Positions 25,942-34,743 of a stretch of DNA of 64,000 nt are shown here, piece after piece. Made by a program: the position numbers and the translations under genes. How positions within the stretch are numbered: the first letter of the stretch is position 1; every line of letters starts with the position of its first letter. Under the pieces are notes generated by a model that ran no database searches, was not told the origin of the DNA, and saw only the letters and a list, made by a program, of their open reading frames with translations. Origin of the DNA: Pseudomonas farris (lineage in GTDB: Bacteria; Pseudomonadota; Gammaproteobacteria; Pseudomonadales; Pseudomonadaceae); assembly GCF_019145235.1 (NCBI RefSeq), contig NZ_JAHSTV010000009.1, positions 186,001 through 250,000 on the forward strand. Reading direction: 5' to 3'.

Positions 25942-26700
25942 ATGGCCGTCGCCCTGAGCACCCTGGTCGAAGAAGCCGACCGCTACCTGGCAAGTGCGAA
26001 GATCGCCGATTACTGCCCCAACGGTTTGCAGGTCGAAGGCCGGCCGCAAGTGATGCGCATCGTCAGCGGGGTTACTGCAAGCCAGGCGTTGCTGGACGCC
26101 GCGGTAGAGGCCCAGGCCGATCTGGTGCTGGTGCATCACGGCTATTTCTGGAAAGGCGAGAACCCGTGTATTACCGGCATGAAGCAGCGCCGGTTGAAAA
26201 CCTTGCTCAAGCACGATATCAGCCTGCTGTCCTATCACTTGCCGCTGGATTTGCACCCGGAAGTCGGGAACAACGTGCAGCTTGCCCGGCAACTGGACAT
26301 CACCGTCGAAGGCCCGCTGGATCCGGACAATCTGAAAGTCGTTGGCCTGGTCGGCTCGTTGAGCGAACCGATGACCCCTCGCGATTTCGCCCGTCGCGTG
26401 CAGGAAGTCATGGGGCGCGAGCCGTTGCTGATCGAAGGCAGCGAGATGATTCGTCGGGTCGGCTGGTGCACCGGTGGCGGCCAGGGTTACATTGATCAGG
26501 CGGTGTTGGCCGGCGTCGATCTGTACCTCAGCGGCGAAGCCTCCGAGCAGACGTTCCACAGCGCCCGGGAAAACGACATCAGCTTCATCGCCGCCGGTCA
26601 CCACGCCACCGAGCGTTACGGTGTGCAGGCTTTGGGCGATTACCTGGCGCGACGTTTCGCCCTCGAGCACATCTTCATCGATTGCCCGAACCCTATCTGA
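25942..26700 (+). CDS. Nif3-like dinuclear metal centre protein
   Basis: A 252-residue NIF3/YbgI-family protein with the metal-binding blocks LVLVHHGYFWKGE (about 54-66) and AAGHHATERYGVQALG (about 214-229). It is a GTP cyclohydrolase I type 2-like homologue with unclear substrate. ATG follows AGGAG. It diverges from algW (103-nt gap) and precedes cysD, as in P. aeruginosa. Confidence 0.9.
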   Translation: MAVALSTLVEEADRYLASAKIADYCPNGLQVEGRPQVMRIVSGVTASQALLDAAVEAQADLVLVHHGYFWKGENPCITGMKQRRLKTLLKHDISLLSYHLPLDLHPEVGNNVQLARQLDITVEGPLDPDNLKVVGLVGSLSEPMTPRDFARRVQEVMGREPLLIEGSEMIRRVGWCTGGGQGYIDQAVLAGVDLYLSGEASEQTFHSARENDISFIAAGHHATERYGVQALGDYLARRFALEHIFIDCPNPI

Positions 26701-26734
26701 CGGGCGGATTTTTGATGAACACCCCCGGATCAAA

Positions 26735-26823
26735 TGTGGGAGCGGGCTTGCTCACGAAAGCAGTATCTCAGTCAACATCTGCGTTGAATGTGAATCCGCA
26801 TTCGCGAGCAAGCCCGCTCCCAC
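26735..26823. repeat. REPIN-type palindrome (REP pair 3)
   Basis: TGTGGGAGCGGGCTTGCTCACGA and TTCGCGAGCAAGCCCGCTCCCAC flank GTTGAATGTGAATC. The right terminal A is changed to G (CACG) and the left arm has CTCACGA for CTCGCGA, so this copy has drifted slightly. Confidence 0.9.
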
Positions 26824-26850
26824 GCAGATCCTCGAACACCCGAACGGGCA

Positions 26851-26866
26851 GGTATATTCATATACC
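26851..26866. promoter_or_regulatory. 16-bp palindrome upstream of cysD
   Basis: GGTATAT-TC-ATATACC, perfect 7-bp arms, 105 nt before the cysD ATG in an otherwise AT-poor gap. It is a plausible regulator-binding site for the cysD-cysNC operon (CysB or another factor), but I do not recognise the motif. Confidence 0.45.
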
Positions 26867-26970
26867 CTTTCGATCTAGCCAGCGTCCTGATTAGAAGGGG
26901 GCGCTGTGCTAGGATTCCCCGCTCGAACACGGCCCGCAGGCCGTCCATAAGATCGTTTTCGTGAGTAGCC

Positions 26971-27888
26971 ATGGTCGACAAACTGACGCATCTGAAACAG
27001 CTGGAGGCCGAAAGCATCCACATCATCCGCGAGGTCGCCGCCGAGTTCGATAACCCGGTGATGCTGTACTCCGTCGGTAAAGACTCCGCCGTGATGTTGC
27101 ACCTCGCGCGCAAGGCATTCTTCCCGGGCAAACTTCCGTTTCCGGTGATGCACGTCGACACCCAGTGGAAGTTCAAGGAAATGTACGCGTTCCGCGACCG
27201 CATGGTCGAAGAGCTCGGCCTGGACCTGCTGGTGCACGTGAATCCCGAGGGTGTTGCGCAGGGTATCAACCCGCTCACCCACGGCAGTGCCAAGCACACC
27301 GACATCATGAAGACCGAAGGCCTTAAACAGGCCCTCGACAAGTACGGCTTCGATGCGGCATTCGGTGGTGCCCGTCGCGACGAAGAGAAATCCCGGGCCA
27401 AAGAGCGCGTGTATTCCTTCCGTGATACCAAGCACCGCTGGGATCCGAAAAACCAGCGTCCCGAGTTGTGGAATGTCTACAACGGCAAGGTCAACAAGGG
27501 CGAATCGATCCGCGTATTCCCGTTGTCGAACTGGACTGAGCTGGACATCTGGCAGTACATCTACCTCGAAGGTATCCCGATCGTGCCGCTGTATTTCGCA
27601 GCCGAGCGCGACGTTATCGAGATGAATGGCACTTGGATCATGATCGACGACGAACGCCTGCTCAATCACTTGAGCGACGAAGACAAGGCGCGCATCGTCA
27701 AGAAAAAGGTCCGTTTCCGTACGCTGGGCGACTACCCGTTGACCGGTGCGGTCGAGTCCGAGGCCACCAGCCTGACCGACATCATTCAGGAAATGCTCCT
27801 GACGCGAACTTCCGAACGCCAGGGCCGAGTCATCGATCACGATGGCGCAGGTTCGATGGAAGAAAAGAAACGTCAGGGTTATTTCTAA
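26971..27888 (+). CDS. cysD: CysD, sulfate adenylyltransferase small subunit
   Basis: A 305-residue PP-loop ATP pyrophosphatase with SVGKDSAVMLHLARKAF (about 31-47), plus GARRDEEKSRAKERVYSF and the C-terminal DHDGAGSMEEKKRQGYF. It forms APS from ATP and sulfate, driven by the GTPase CysN. It is 9 nt upstream of cysNC. Confidence 0.97.
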   Translation: MVDKLTHLKQLEAESIHIIREVAAEFDNPVMLYSVGKDSAVMLHLARKAFFPGKLPFPVMHVDTQWKFKEMYAFRDRMVEELGLDLLVHVNPEGVAQGINPLTHGSAKHTDIMKTEGLKQALDKYGFDAAFGGARRDEEKSRAKERVYSFRDTKHRWDPKNQRPELWNVYNGKVNKGESIRVFPLSNWTELDIWQYIYLEGIPIVPLYFAAERDVIEMNGTWIMIDDERLLNHLSDEDKARIVKKKVRFRTLGDYPLTGAVESEATSLTDIIQEMLLTRTSERQGRVIDHDGAGSMEEKKRQGYF

Positions 27889-27897
27889 GGGGTTGTC

Positions 27898-29796
27898 ATG
27901 TCGCACGCATCTGATTTGATCAGCGAGGACATCCTCGCCTATCTGGGCCAGCACGAACGCAAGGAAATGCTGCGCTTTCTTACCTGTGGCAACGTCGACG
28001 ACGGCAAGAGCACCCTGATCGGGCGCCTGCTGCACGACTCCAAAATGATCTACGAAGATCATCTGGAAGCCATCACCCGCGACTCGAAAAAAGTCGGCAC
28101 CACCGGTGAAGATATCGACCTGGCGTTGCTGGTCGACGGCTTGCAGGCCGAGCGTGAGCAGGGCATCACCATTGATGTCGCCTACCGCTATTTCTCCACC
28201 GCCAAGCGCAAATTCATCATCGCCGACACCCCCGGCCATGAGCAGTACACACGCAACATGGCCACCGGTGCATCCACCTGTGACCTGGCGATCATTCTGG
28301 TCGACGCCCGTTACGGCGTGCAGACCCAGACCCGTCGCCACAGCTTTATCGCCTCGTTGCTGGGCATCAAGCACATCGTTGTCGCCATCAACAAGATGGA
28401 CCTCAACGGCTTCGACGAAAGCGTGTTCGAGTCGATCAAGGCCGATTACCTGAAGTTCGCCGAAGGCATCGCGTTCAAGCCGACCACCATGGCGTTCGTG
28501 CCGATGTCCGCGCTCAAGGGCGACAACGTCGTGAACAAGTCCGAGCGCTCGCCGTGGTACACCGGCCAGTCGCTGATGGAAATCCTCGAAACCGTCGAAA
28601 TCGCCAATGACCGTAACTACACCGATTTGCGTTTCCCGGTGCAGTACGTCAACCGTCCGAACCTGAACTTCCGTGGTTTTGCCGGCACCCTGGCCAGCGG
28701 CATCGTGCACAAGGGCGACGAAGTCGTTGTGTTGCCGTCGGGCAAGAGCAGCCGTGTGAAATCCATTGTCACCTTCGAAGGTGAGCTGGAGCATGCAGGT
28801 CCTGGTCAAGCGGTGACGCTGACCATGGAAGACGAAATCGACATTTCCCGCGGTGACTTGCTGGTACATGCCGACAACCAGCCGCAGGTGACTGACGCCT
28901 TCGACGCCATGCTGGTGTGGATGGCCGAAGAGCCGATGCTGCCGGGCAAGAAATACGACATCAAGCGCGCCACGACTTACGTGCCGGGTTCGATCACCAG
29001 CATCGTCAATCGCGTGGACGTGAACACCTTGGCCGAAGGGCCGGCGAGCTCGCTGCAACTGAACGAGATCGGTCGGGTCAAGATCAGCCTCGACGCCGCC
29101 ATCGCGCTGGACGGTTACGACAGCAACCGCACCACCGGTTCGTTCATCGTCATCGATCGACTGACCAACGGTACGGTCGCGGCCGGCATGATCATCGCCC
29201 AGCCGTTGAGCCATGGCACCAGCACCCATCACGGCAAACTGGCTCACGTGGCTACCGAAGAACGTGCCCAGCGCTTTGGTCAGCAACCGGCCACCGTGTT
29301 GTTCAGCGGCTTGTCGGGCGCTGGCAAAAGCACCCTGGCTTACGCCGTTGAACGCAAGCTGTTCGACCTGGGTCGTGCGGTGTTTGTACTCGATGGCCAG
29401 AACCTGCGTCACGACCTGAATAAAGGTCTGCCACAGGATCGTGCCGGGCGTACCGAGAACTGGCGTCGTGCGGCGCACGTTGCGCGTCAGTTCAACGAAG
29501 CCGGTTTGCTGACATTGGCAGCCTTCGTTGCGCCGAGTGCTGAAGGTCGTGAGCAGGCCAGGGAACTGATCGGCAAGGAGCGTCTGCTGACGGTGTACGT
29601 CCAGGCCTCTCCGACGGTCTGTGCCGAGCGTGATCCGCAAGGTCTGTACGCGGCAGGTGGCGACAACATCCCGGGCGAATCCTTCCCGTACGACGTGCCA
29701 CTGAATGCCGATCTGGTGATCGACACCCAGTCGCTGTCGCTGGAAGAAAGCGTCAAGCAAGTGCTGGATCTGCTGCGTCAGCGTGGCGCGATCTAA
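27898..29796 (+). CDS. cysN: CysNC, bifunctional sulfate adenylyltransferase large subunit / APS kinase
   Basis: A 632-residue fusion. Residues 1 to about 450 are the CysN GTPase (G1 GNVDDGKSTLIGRL near 31, G3 DTPGHEQYTRNM, G4 NKMD) with EF-Tu-like beta domains. Residues about 460-632 are APS kinase CysC with P-loop GLSGAGKSTLAYA and DGQNLRHDLNKGL. It gives PAPS from APS in one polypeptide. The fusion is normal in pseudomonads. A terminator follows the stop by about 20 nt. Confidence 0.97.
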   Translation: MSHASDLISEDILAYLGQHERKEMLRFLTCGNVDDGKSTLIGRLLHDSKMIYEDHLEAITRDSKKVGTTGEDIDLALLVDGLQAEREQGITIDVAYRYFSTAKRKFIIADTPGHEQYTRNMATGASTCDLAIILVDARYGVQTQTRRHSFIASLLGIKHIVVAINKMDLNGFDESVFESIKADYLKFAEGIAFKPTTMAFVPMSALKGDNVVNKSERSPWYTGQSLMEILETVEIANDRNYTDLRFPVQYVNRPNLNFRGFAGTLASGIVHKGDEVVVLPSGKSSRVKSIVTFEGELEHAGPGQAVTLTMEDEIDISRGDLLVHADNQPQVTDAFDAMLVWMAEEPMLPGKKYDIKRATTYVPGSITSIVNRVDVNTLAEGPASSLQLNEIGRVKISLDAAIALDGYDSNRTTGSFIVIDRLTNGTVAAGMIIAQPLSHGTSTHHGKLAHVATEERAQRFGQQPATVLFSGLSGAGKSTLAYAVERKLFDLGRAVFVLDGQNLRHDLNKGLPQDRAGRTENWRRAAHVARQFNEAGLLTLAAFVAPSAEGREQARELIGKERLLTVYVQASPTVCAERDPQGLYAAGGDNIPGESFPYDVPLNADLVIDTQSLSLEESVKQVLDLLRQRGAI

Positions 29797-29817
29797 GCGT
29801 TAGCTGCAAATAAAAAA

Positions 29818-29848
29818 CCCGCAGATGAGTGATCGTCTGCGGGTTTTT
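29818..29848 (+). terminator. Terminator of cysD-cysNC
   Basis: CCCGCAGAT…GTCTGCGGG stem with a run of six T residues after it and six A residues before it; 21 nt after the cysNC stop. Confidence 0.85.
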
Positions 29849-29867
29849 TGTGTCCTGCGATATTCAA

Positions 29868-29957
29868 TGTGGGAGCGGGCTTGCTCGCGAAAGCGGTGTG
29901 TCAGTCAATATAAATGTTGAATGTCAGCCAGCCTTCGCGAGCAAGCCCGCTCCCACA
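29868..29957. repeat. REPIN-type palindrome (REP pair 4)
   Basis: TGTGGGAGCGGGCTTGCTCGCGA and TTCGCGAGCAAGCCCGCTCCCACA flank a spacer with AAATGTTGAATG. It lies between the cysNC terminator and the acyltransferase stop, in a convergent gap. Confidence 0.92.
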
Positions 29958-29962
29958 CTGGA

Positions 29963-30871
29963 TCAGTGTTTGTCTGGAAATTCGCGATGCATCTGCCCCA
30001 GCAGCGCATCCTTGTCATTCCACAGCTGATTGATCCAACCCTGAAACTCGAGCCGATATGCACCGTCCTGGTCGTAGTTCTTGCCGACGAACTGCGGTGG
30101 AATCTTCAGCTCCTGAAAGTGCACCACCACATCCTTCACGTTTCCACAGAGCAAATCCCAATAGCCCGGACGACCGGCCGGGTAGTGGATAGTTACGTTG
30201 ATGATGGCTTCCAGCTGGTCGCCCATGGCATCCAGCACGAAGGCAATACCGCCCGCTTTCGGCTTGAGCAGGTAGCGAAACGGTGAGCTCTGCTGTACGT
30301 GCTTGCCCTCGGTGAAGCGCGTGCCTTCGACGAAGTTGAAAATCCCCACCGGGTTATTGCGGAACTTGTCGCAGGTCTTGCGGGTGGTTTCCAGGTCTTT
30401 GCCTTTCTTCTCTGGATGCTTCTCCAGATAGGCCTTGGAGTAACGCTTCATGAACGGAAAACCGAGCGCCCACCACGCCAGACCAATCACCGGCACCCAG
30501 ATCAGTTGCTGTTTGAGGAAGAACTTCAGCGGGCGGATGCGACGGTTGAGCACGTACTGCAACACCATGATGTCGACCCAGCTCTGGTGGTTGCTGGTGA
30601 TCAGGTACGAGTGCTGATAGTCCAGGCCTTCCAGCCCGCTGAGCTGCCAACGCGTGTGCCCGAGCAGATCCATCCAGGCCTTGTTATTGCTGATCCAGGT
30701 TTCGTGGATGTGGCCCATCAGCCAGTCGGTGAAACGCTGGGCGGCGGGGAAGGGCAGCAGCAGTTTGAAGATCGCCACCACGAACAGCGGCGTGCAGCAG
30801 ACAATCGTGTTCAGCGCCAACAACAGCGAGGCGATCACGCCGCGCAGGGGTGCAGGTAGAAAATCCAGCAT
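29963..30871 (-). CDS. YihG-like membrane acyltransferase
   Basis: A 302-residue PlsC-type acyltransferase with a hydrophobic N-terminus (about 10-42). The HX4D motif is NHQSWVD, followed by KFFLKQQLIWVPVIGLAWWALGFPFMKR and the EGTRF block. This matches YihG/PatB-type lysophosphatidic acid acyltransferases, which tune phospholipid composition. It starts directly after the pta stop, so it is probably co-transcribed. Substrate inferred from family. Confidence 0.85.
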   Translation of the reverse strand: MLDFLPAPLRGVIASLLLALNTIVCCTPLFVVAIFKLLLPFPAAQRFTDWLMGHIHETWISNNKAWMDLLGHTRWQLSGLEGLDYQHSYLITSNHQSWVDIMVLQYVLNRRIRPLKFFLKQQLIWVPVIGLAWWALGFPFMKRYSKAYLEKHPEKKGKDLETTRKTCDKFRNNPVGIFNFVEGTRFTEGKHVQQSSPFRYLLKPKAGGIAFVLDAMGDQLEAIINVTIHYPAGRPGYWDLLCGNVKDVVVHFQELKIPPQFVGKNYDQDGAYRLEFQGWINQLWNDKDALLGQMHREFPDKH

Positions 30872-32971
30872 TTAAACATCCATAGGTCGGTTGGCAGCCT
30901 GGATCGCGGTCAACGCGATGGTGTAGACGATGTCGTCAACCTGCGCGCCGCGCGGCAGGTCATTCACCGGCTTGCGCAGGCCTTGCAACATCGGCCCGAG
31001 GCTGACGCAGTCGGCGCTGCGCTGCACGGCTTTGTGGGTGGTGTTGCCGGTGTTCAAGTCGGGGAACACGAACACCGTGGCACGCCCGGCCACCTGACTG
31101 TTCGGCGCCAGTTGTCGGGCCACGGTTTCGTTGGCGGCGGCGTCGTACTGCAACGGGCCGTCGATCAACAGCGAGTTTTGCTGTTCGTGGGCGAGCAACG
31201 TGGCCTCGCGAACTTTCTCGACTTCTTCGCCGCTGGCCGACTCGCCACTGGAGTAGCTGATCATCGCTACCCGCGGAGTGATGCCGAACGCCGCCGCCGA
31301 ATCGGCGCTTTGCAAGGCGATCTCGGCCAGTTCGCTGGCGCTCGGGTGCGGGTTCATCACGCAGTCACCGTAAACCAGCACTTCTTCCGGAAACAGCATG
31401 AAGAACACCGAAGACACCAACGTGCAGCCCGGAGCCGTTTTAATAAGCTGCAGGGCCGGACGGATGGTGTTGGCGGTGGAGTGAATGACCCCGGACACCA
31501 GCCCGTCGACTTCATCCAGCGCCAACATCATGGTGCCGATCACCACGGTGTCTTCCAGTTGTTGCTCGGCCATCGGCGCGTTGAGGCTTTTAGTCTTGCG
31601 CAGCGCAACCATCGGCTCGACGTAACGCTCGCGGATCAGGTCCGGGTCGAGGATTTCCAGCCCCGGCGGCAACTCGATGCCTTGGGCGCGGGCGACGGCT
31701 TCGACGTCTGCCGGTTTGGCCAGCAACACGCAACGGGCAATGCCGCGCGCCTGACAGATCGCCGCGGCCTGCACGGTCAACGGCTCGCTGCCTTCGGGCA
31801 ACACGATGCGCTTGTTGGCGGCTTGGGCGCGCTGGATCAGTTGATAACGGAACACCGCTGGCGACAGACGCATTTCCCGTGGCGTGCCGCAGCGCTGGTG
31901 CAGCCAGTTGGCGTCGAGGTGGCTGGCGACGAAATCGGTGATGATCTCCGCACGTTCGCGGTCGTCGATCGGGATTTCCTTGTTCAAGCCGTTCAACTGG
32001 TTGGCGGTGTCGTAGGAACCGGTGCTGACCGACAACACCGGCAGGCCGGCCTGCAAGGCGCCACGGCACAAATCCATGATGCGCGGGTCGGGCAGGGTGT
32101 CGCTGGTCAGCAACAGGCCGGCCAGAGGCACGCCGTTCATCGCCGCGAGGCTGACGGCGAGGATGATGTCGTCGCGATCGCCGGGGGTTACCACCAGCAC
32201 ACCGGGTTTGAGCAGCTCCACAGTGTTGCGCACGGTGCGGGCGCAAATGATGATGTTGGTCATGCGCCGGGTTTCGTAATCGCCGGCGTTGAGCACCTGA
32301 GCGCCCATCAGATCGGCCACGTCGCGGGTGCGCGGCGCATTCAGTTCGGGCTGGAACGGGATGCAGCCGAGCAGGCGAAAATCGCCACTGCGCAGTAACG
32401 GCGAGTGTTCCTTCAGGCGCGAGGCGAAGGCCTCCATGCTTTCGTCGGTCTTGACCTTGTTGAGGATCACGCCCAGGACTTTCGGGTCTTTCGGCCCGCC
32501 GAACAATTGCGCCTGCAACTCCACCCGGCCGGACAGTTCGGTCAGCACTTCGTGTTCCGGTGCCGATACCAGAATCACGTCGGCGTCGAGGCTCTTGGCC
32601 AAATGCAGGTTGACCCGCGCCGCGTAACTGGCGCTGCGGGTCGGGACCATGCCTTCGACGATCAGCACGTCCTTGCCGACAGCGGCTTGCTGATAAAGGG
32701 TGATGATTTCTTCGAGCAGTTCGTCCAGCTGACCGTCGCCGAGCATCCGCTCGACGTGGGCCAGGCCCAGTGGCTGAGGCGGTTTCAAACCGTGGGTGCG
32801 GGCCACCAGCTCGGTGGAGCGTTCAGGGCCTGTGTCGCCCGGGTGCGGCTGGGCAATGGGTTTGAAAAAGCCGACTTTGAGACCGGCCCGCTCAAGTGTA
32901 CGCACCAGCCCGAGGCTGATGGAGGTCAGACCCACACCAAAATCGGTGGGCGCGATAAAAAAAGTTTGCAT
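30872..32971 (-). CDS. pta: Phosphate acetyltransferase (long form)
   Basis: A 699-residue three-domain Pta: an N-terminal P-loop/dethiobiotin-synthase-like domain (MQTFFIAPTDFGVGLTSISLGLV), a central DRTGG domain (about 215-320), and a C-terminal catalytic PTA domain (about 375-695, with the VVGTMMLALDEVDGLVSGVIHST block). It interconverts acetyl-CoA and acetyl phosphate. ATG 32969-32971 gives the family start. No acetate kinase gene is adjacent in the window, unlike the ackA-pta pair of many bacteria. Confidence 0.95.
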   Translation of the reverse strand: MQTFFIAPTDFGVGLTSISLGLVRTLERAGLKVGFFKPIAQPHPGDTGPERSTELVARTHGLKPPQPLGLAHVERMLGDGQLDELLEEIITLYQQAAVGKDVLIVEGMVPTRSASYAARVNLHLAKSLDADVILVSAPEHEVLTELSGRVELQAQLFGGPKDPKVLGVILNKVKTDESMEAFASRLKEHSPLLRSGDFRLLGCIPFQPELNAPRTRDVADLMGAQVLNAGDYETRRMTNIIICARTVRNTVELLKPGVLVVTPGDRDDIILAVSLAAMNGVPLAGLLLTSDTLPDPRIMDLCRGALQAGLPVLSVSTGSYDTANQLNGLNKEIPIDDRERAEIITDFVASHLDANWLHQRCGTPREMRLSPAVFRYQLIQRAQAANKRIVLPEGSEPLTVQAAAICQARGIARCVLLAKPADVEAVARAQGIELPPGLEILDPDLIRERYVEPMVALRKTKSLNAPMAEQQLEDTVVIGTMMLALDEVDGLVSGVIHSTANTIRPALQLIKTAPGCTLVSSVFFMLFPEEVLVYGDCVMNPHPSASELAEIALQSADSAAAFGITPRVAMISYSSGESASGEEVEKVREATLLAHEQQNSLLIDGPLQYDAAANETVARQLAPNSQVAGRATVFVFPDLNTGNTTHKAVQRSADCVSLGPMLQGLRKPVNDLPRGAQVDDIVYTIALTAIQAANRPMDV

Positions 32972-33045
32972 GCGGATTCTCTGGAAGTGCATGTGGGCAG
33001 CCGTGGCCGCCAGGTGATCATCTATATCTGACGATCTACCGAAAT

Positions 33046-33354
33046 TCAGTCGTCAAGGTTATCGCTAACCGAGCCTTGTGCGCACCATCCGCAATCAAAG
33101 GGCTGGCCTATTTTTTCATTACGCAGCGAAGGGTCCAGCACCCAGGCCCGGGATTGCCACGGGGGCTGGTGCCGCAGGTGTTGGGTATGGCCGCAGGAAA
33201 GCTCGGCTACCCAGTGGCCATCCTCATCCTGATGAAAGCCTGTGATGGTCGAAGCTTGCGTCGCGCCCCGTCTGTCCGGGTTGTGTTCGCTTTCGGGCGA
33301 TTGCTTCGCTAAACTTGGTCTTTCTATATTCTTATGCAAAAGGTCTCGCCCCAT
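33046..33354 (-). CDS. DUF3565 domain protein
   Basis: A small protein whose conserved part is STITGFHQDEDGHWVAELSCGHTQHLRHQPPW…FDCGWC, with a CGH and a CxxC-like pair that may bind metal. The start is uncertain: ATG 33352-33354 shares the CATG with the slyD start on the other strand and has no clear ribosome-binding site; an in-frame TTG at 33339 or a further upstream ATG (33384) are alternatives. Function unknown. Confidence 0.7.
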   Translation of the reverse strand: MGRDLLHKNIERPSLAKQSPESEHNPDRRGATQASTITGFHQDEDGHWVAELSCGHTQHLRHQPPWQSRAWVLDPSLRNEKIGQPFDCGWCAQGSVSDNLDD

Positions 33355-33838
33355 GCTGATCGCCGCCAATAAGGCTGTCTCCATCGACTATACCCTGACC
33401 AACGACGCTGGTGAGGTCATCGACAGCTCCGCCGGCGGCGCGCCGCTGGTCTACCTGCAAGGCGCAGGTAACATCATCCCGGGCCTGGAAAAGGCACTGG
33501 AAGGCAAAGCAGTCGGTGACGAACTGACTGTCGCCGTAGAACCTGAAGATGCCTACGGCGAATACGCTGCCGAACTGGTCAGCACTTTGAGCCGCAGCAT
33601 GTTCGAAGGCGTTGACGAGCTGGAAGTGGGCATGCAGTTCCACGCTTCCGCTCCGGACGGCCAGATGCAGATCGTCACCATTCGCGATCTGGACGGCGAC
33701 GATGTCACTGTCGACGGCAACCACCCGTTGGCTGGTCAGCGCCTGAATTTCCAGGTCAAGATCATCGACATCCGTGACGCCAGCCAAGAAGAAATCGCTC
33801 ATGGTCACGTCCATGGCGAAGGTGGCCATCACCACTGA
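33353..33838 (+). CDS. slyD: SlyD, FKBP-type peptidyl-prolyl isomerase
   Basis: A 161-residue FKBP-type isomerase/chaperone with an inserted flap domain (YGEYAAELVSTLSRSMFEGVDELEVGMQFH, about 68-98). The C-terminus is a short His-rich tail (HGHVHGEGGHHH), shorter than E. coli SlyD, consistent with weaker nickel binding. ATG 33353 has AAAAGG before it. It overlaps the start of the divergent DUF3565 gene. Confidence 0.93.
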   Translation: MLIAANKAVSIDYTLTNDAGEVIDSSAGGAPLVYLQGAGNIIPGLEKALEGKAVGDELTVAVEPEDAYGEYAAELVSTLSRSMFEGVDELEVGMQFHASAPDGQMQIVTIRDLDGDDVTVDGNHPLAGQRLNFQVKIIDIRDASQEEIAHGHVHGEGGHHH

Positions 33839-33867
33839 TTTTCTGCGCTAAGCTCAGAGAGCTGGAG

Positions 33868-33890
33868 AGGCGCCTGAGGGCGCCTTTTTA
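33868..33890 (+). terminator. Terminator of slyD
   Basis: AGGCGCC-TGAG-GGCGCCT stem followed by TTTTT, about 30 nt after the slyD stop. Confidence 0.85.
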
Positions 33891-33960
33891 GTCCGCGGCT
33901 GTCCTTGATGGCACCGCCAAGTGGCTGTTTCGAGAAGAACACGAGAATTTGGAGTTCGTC

Positions 33961-34443
33961 ATGAGTGCTTTTCACGACCTTAAACTGACAGCCCTGGATG
34001 GTCAGGAGCTACCTCTGGCGCCCTTCAAGGGGCGTGTCGTGCTGGTGGTCAACGTCGCCTCCAAATGTGGTTTGACCCCACAGTACGCGGCGCTGGAAAA
34101 CCTCTACCAGCAATACAAGGACAAGGGTTTCAGTGTGCTGGGCTTGCCGTGCAACCAGTTTGCAGGGCAGGAACCGGGCACCGAGCAGGAGATCCAGGCA
34201 TTCTGCAGCCTCAACTATGGCGTGACCTTTCCGTTGTCCAGCAAGCTGGAAGTCAACGGTCATGAGCGTCATCAGTTGTATCGCCTGCTGGCGGGCGAAG
34301 GCGCGGAATTTCCGGGCGACATCACCTGGAACTTCGAGAAATTCCTGCTGGGCAAGGACGGTCGCGTATTGGCGCGGTTCTCGCCTCGAACGGCGCCGGA
34401 TGATCATGCTGTCATCCAGGCGATCGAAAAAGCGCTGAGCTGA
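33961..34443 (+). CDS. Glutathione peroxidase (Cys-type)
   Basis: A 160-residue thiol peroxidase of the glutathione peroxidase family. The peroxidatic residue is Cys36 in NVASKCGLTPQY, a normal TGT codon, not selenocysteine; the Gln of GLPCNQFAGQEPG and Trp of TWNFEKFL complete the active site. It reduces peroxides, probably using thioredoxin. ATG 33961 follows GGAG; an in-frame upstream ATG (33949) is less likely. Confidence 0.93.
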   Translation: MSAFHDLKLTALDGQELPLAPFKGRVVLVVNVASKCGLTPQYAALENLYQQYKDKGFSVLGLPCNQFAGQEPGTEQEIQAFCSLNYGVTFPLSSKLEVNGHERHQLYRLLAGEGAEFPGDITWNFEKFLLGKDGRVLARFSPRTAPDDHAVIQAIEKALS

Positions 34444-34451
34444 CATCCCCC

Positions 34452-34635
34452 TGTAGGAGCGGGCAAGCCTCAATGCCAGTCAGTTAAGCGCAATCCATGT
34501 GGGAGCGGGCTTGCTCGCGAAGACGGCGGCACAGTAAACATTGATGTTGCCTGACCCACCGCTTTCGCGAGCAAGCCCGCTCCCACAGGTTTCGCACCTT
34601 AACTGACTGGCATTAGGGCAAGCCTCGCTCCTACA
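34452..34635. repeat. Nested palindrome: REPIN inside a second inverted repeat
   Basis: An outer interrupted palindrome, TGTAGGAGCG…AATGCCAGTCAGTTAAG (34452-34488) with CTTAACTGACTGGCATT…CGCTCCTACA (34598-34635), encloses a complete REPIN (34498-34587). The 17-bp inner block of the outer repeat is a perfect inverted copy. The sequence lies between the glutathione peroxidase and old yellow enzyme genes; the rest of that 300-nt gap is promoter-like AT-richer DNA. Confidence 0.85.
34498..34587. repeat. REPIN-type palindrome (REP pair 5)
   Basis: TGTGGGAGCGGGCTTGCTCGCGA and TTCGCGAGCAAGCCCGCTCCCACA flank AACATTGATGTTG. The arms match the family consensus exactly. Confidence 0.92.
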
Positions 34636-34743
34636 ATATTTCCTAGCTTTTAGACCTTAATCACCGCAATCAATAGTGCTGTTCAAGCCTTGCGACTCTC
34701 CATATTATCGCCGTCATAAAGTCTATATCCCGTGGAGCGTCCC

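Noticed and set aside
26875..29760. 961-codon minus-strand open frame
   Set aside because: Lies antisense over cysD and cysNC; a by-product of GC-rich third positions. The plus-strand products have clear motifs.
30983..32398. 471-codon plus-strand open frame
   Set aside because: Antisense shadow of pta; no ribosome-binding site or recognisable motif.
33961..34443. Selenocysteine glutathione peroxidase
   Set aside because: The active-site codon is TGT for Cys, and no in-frame UGA occurs at that position.
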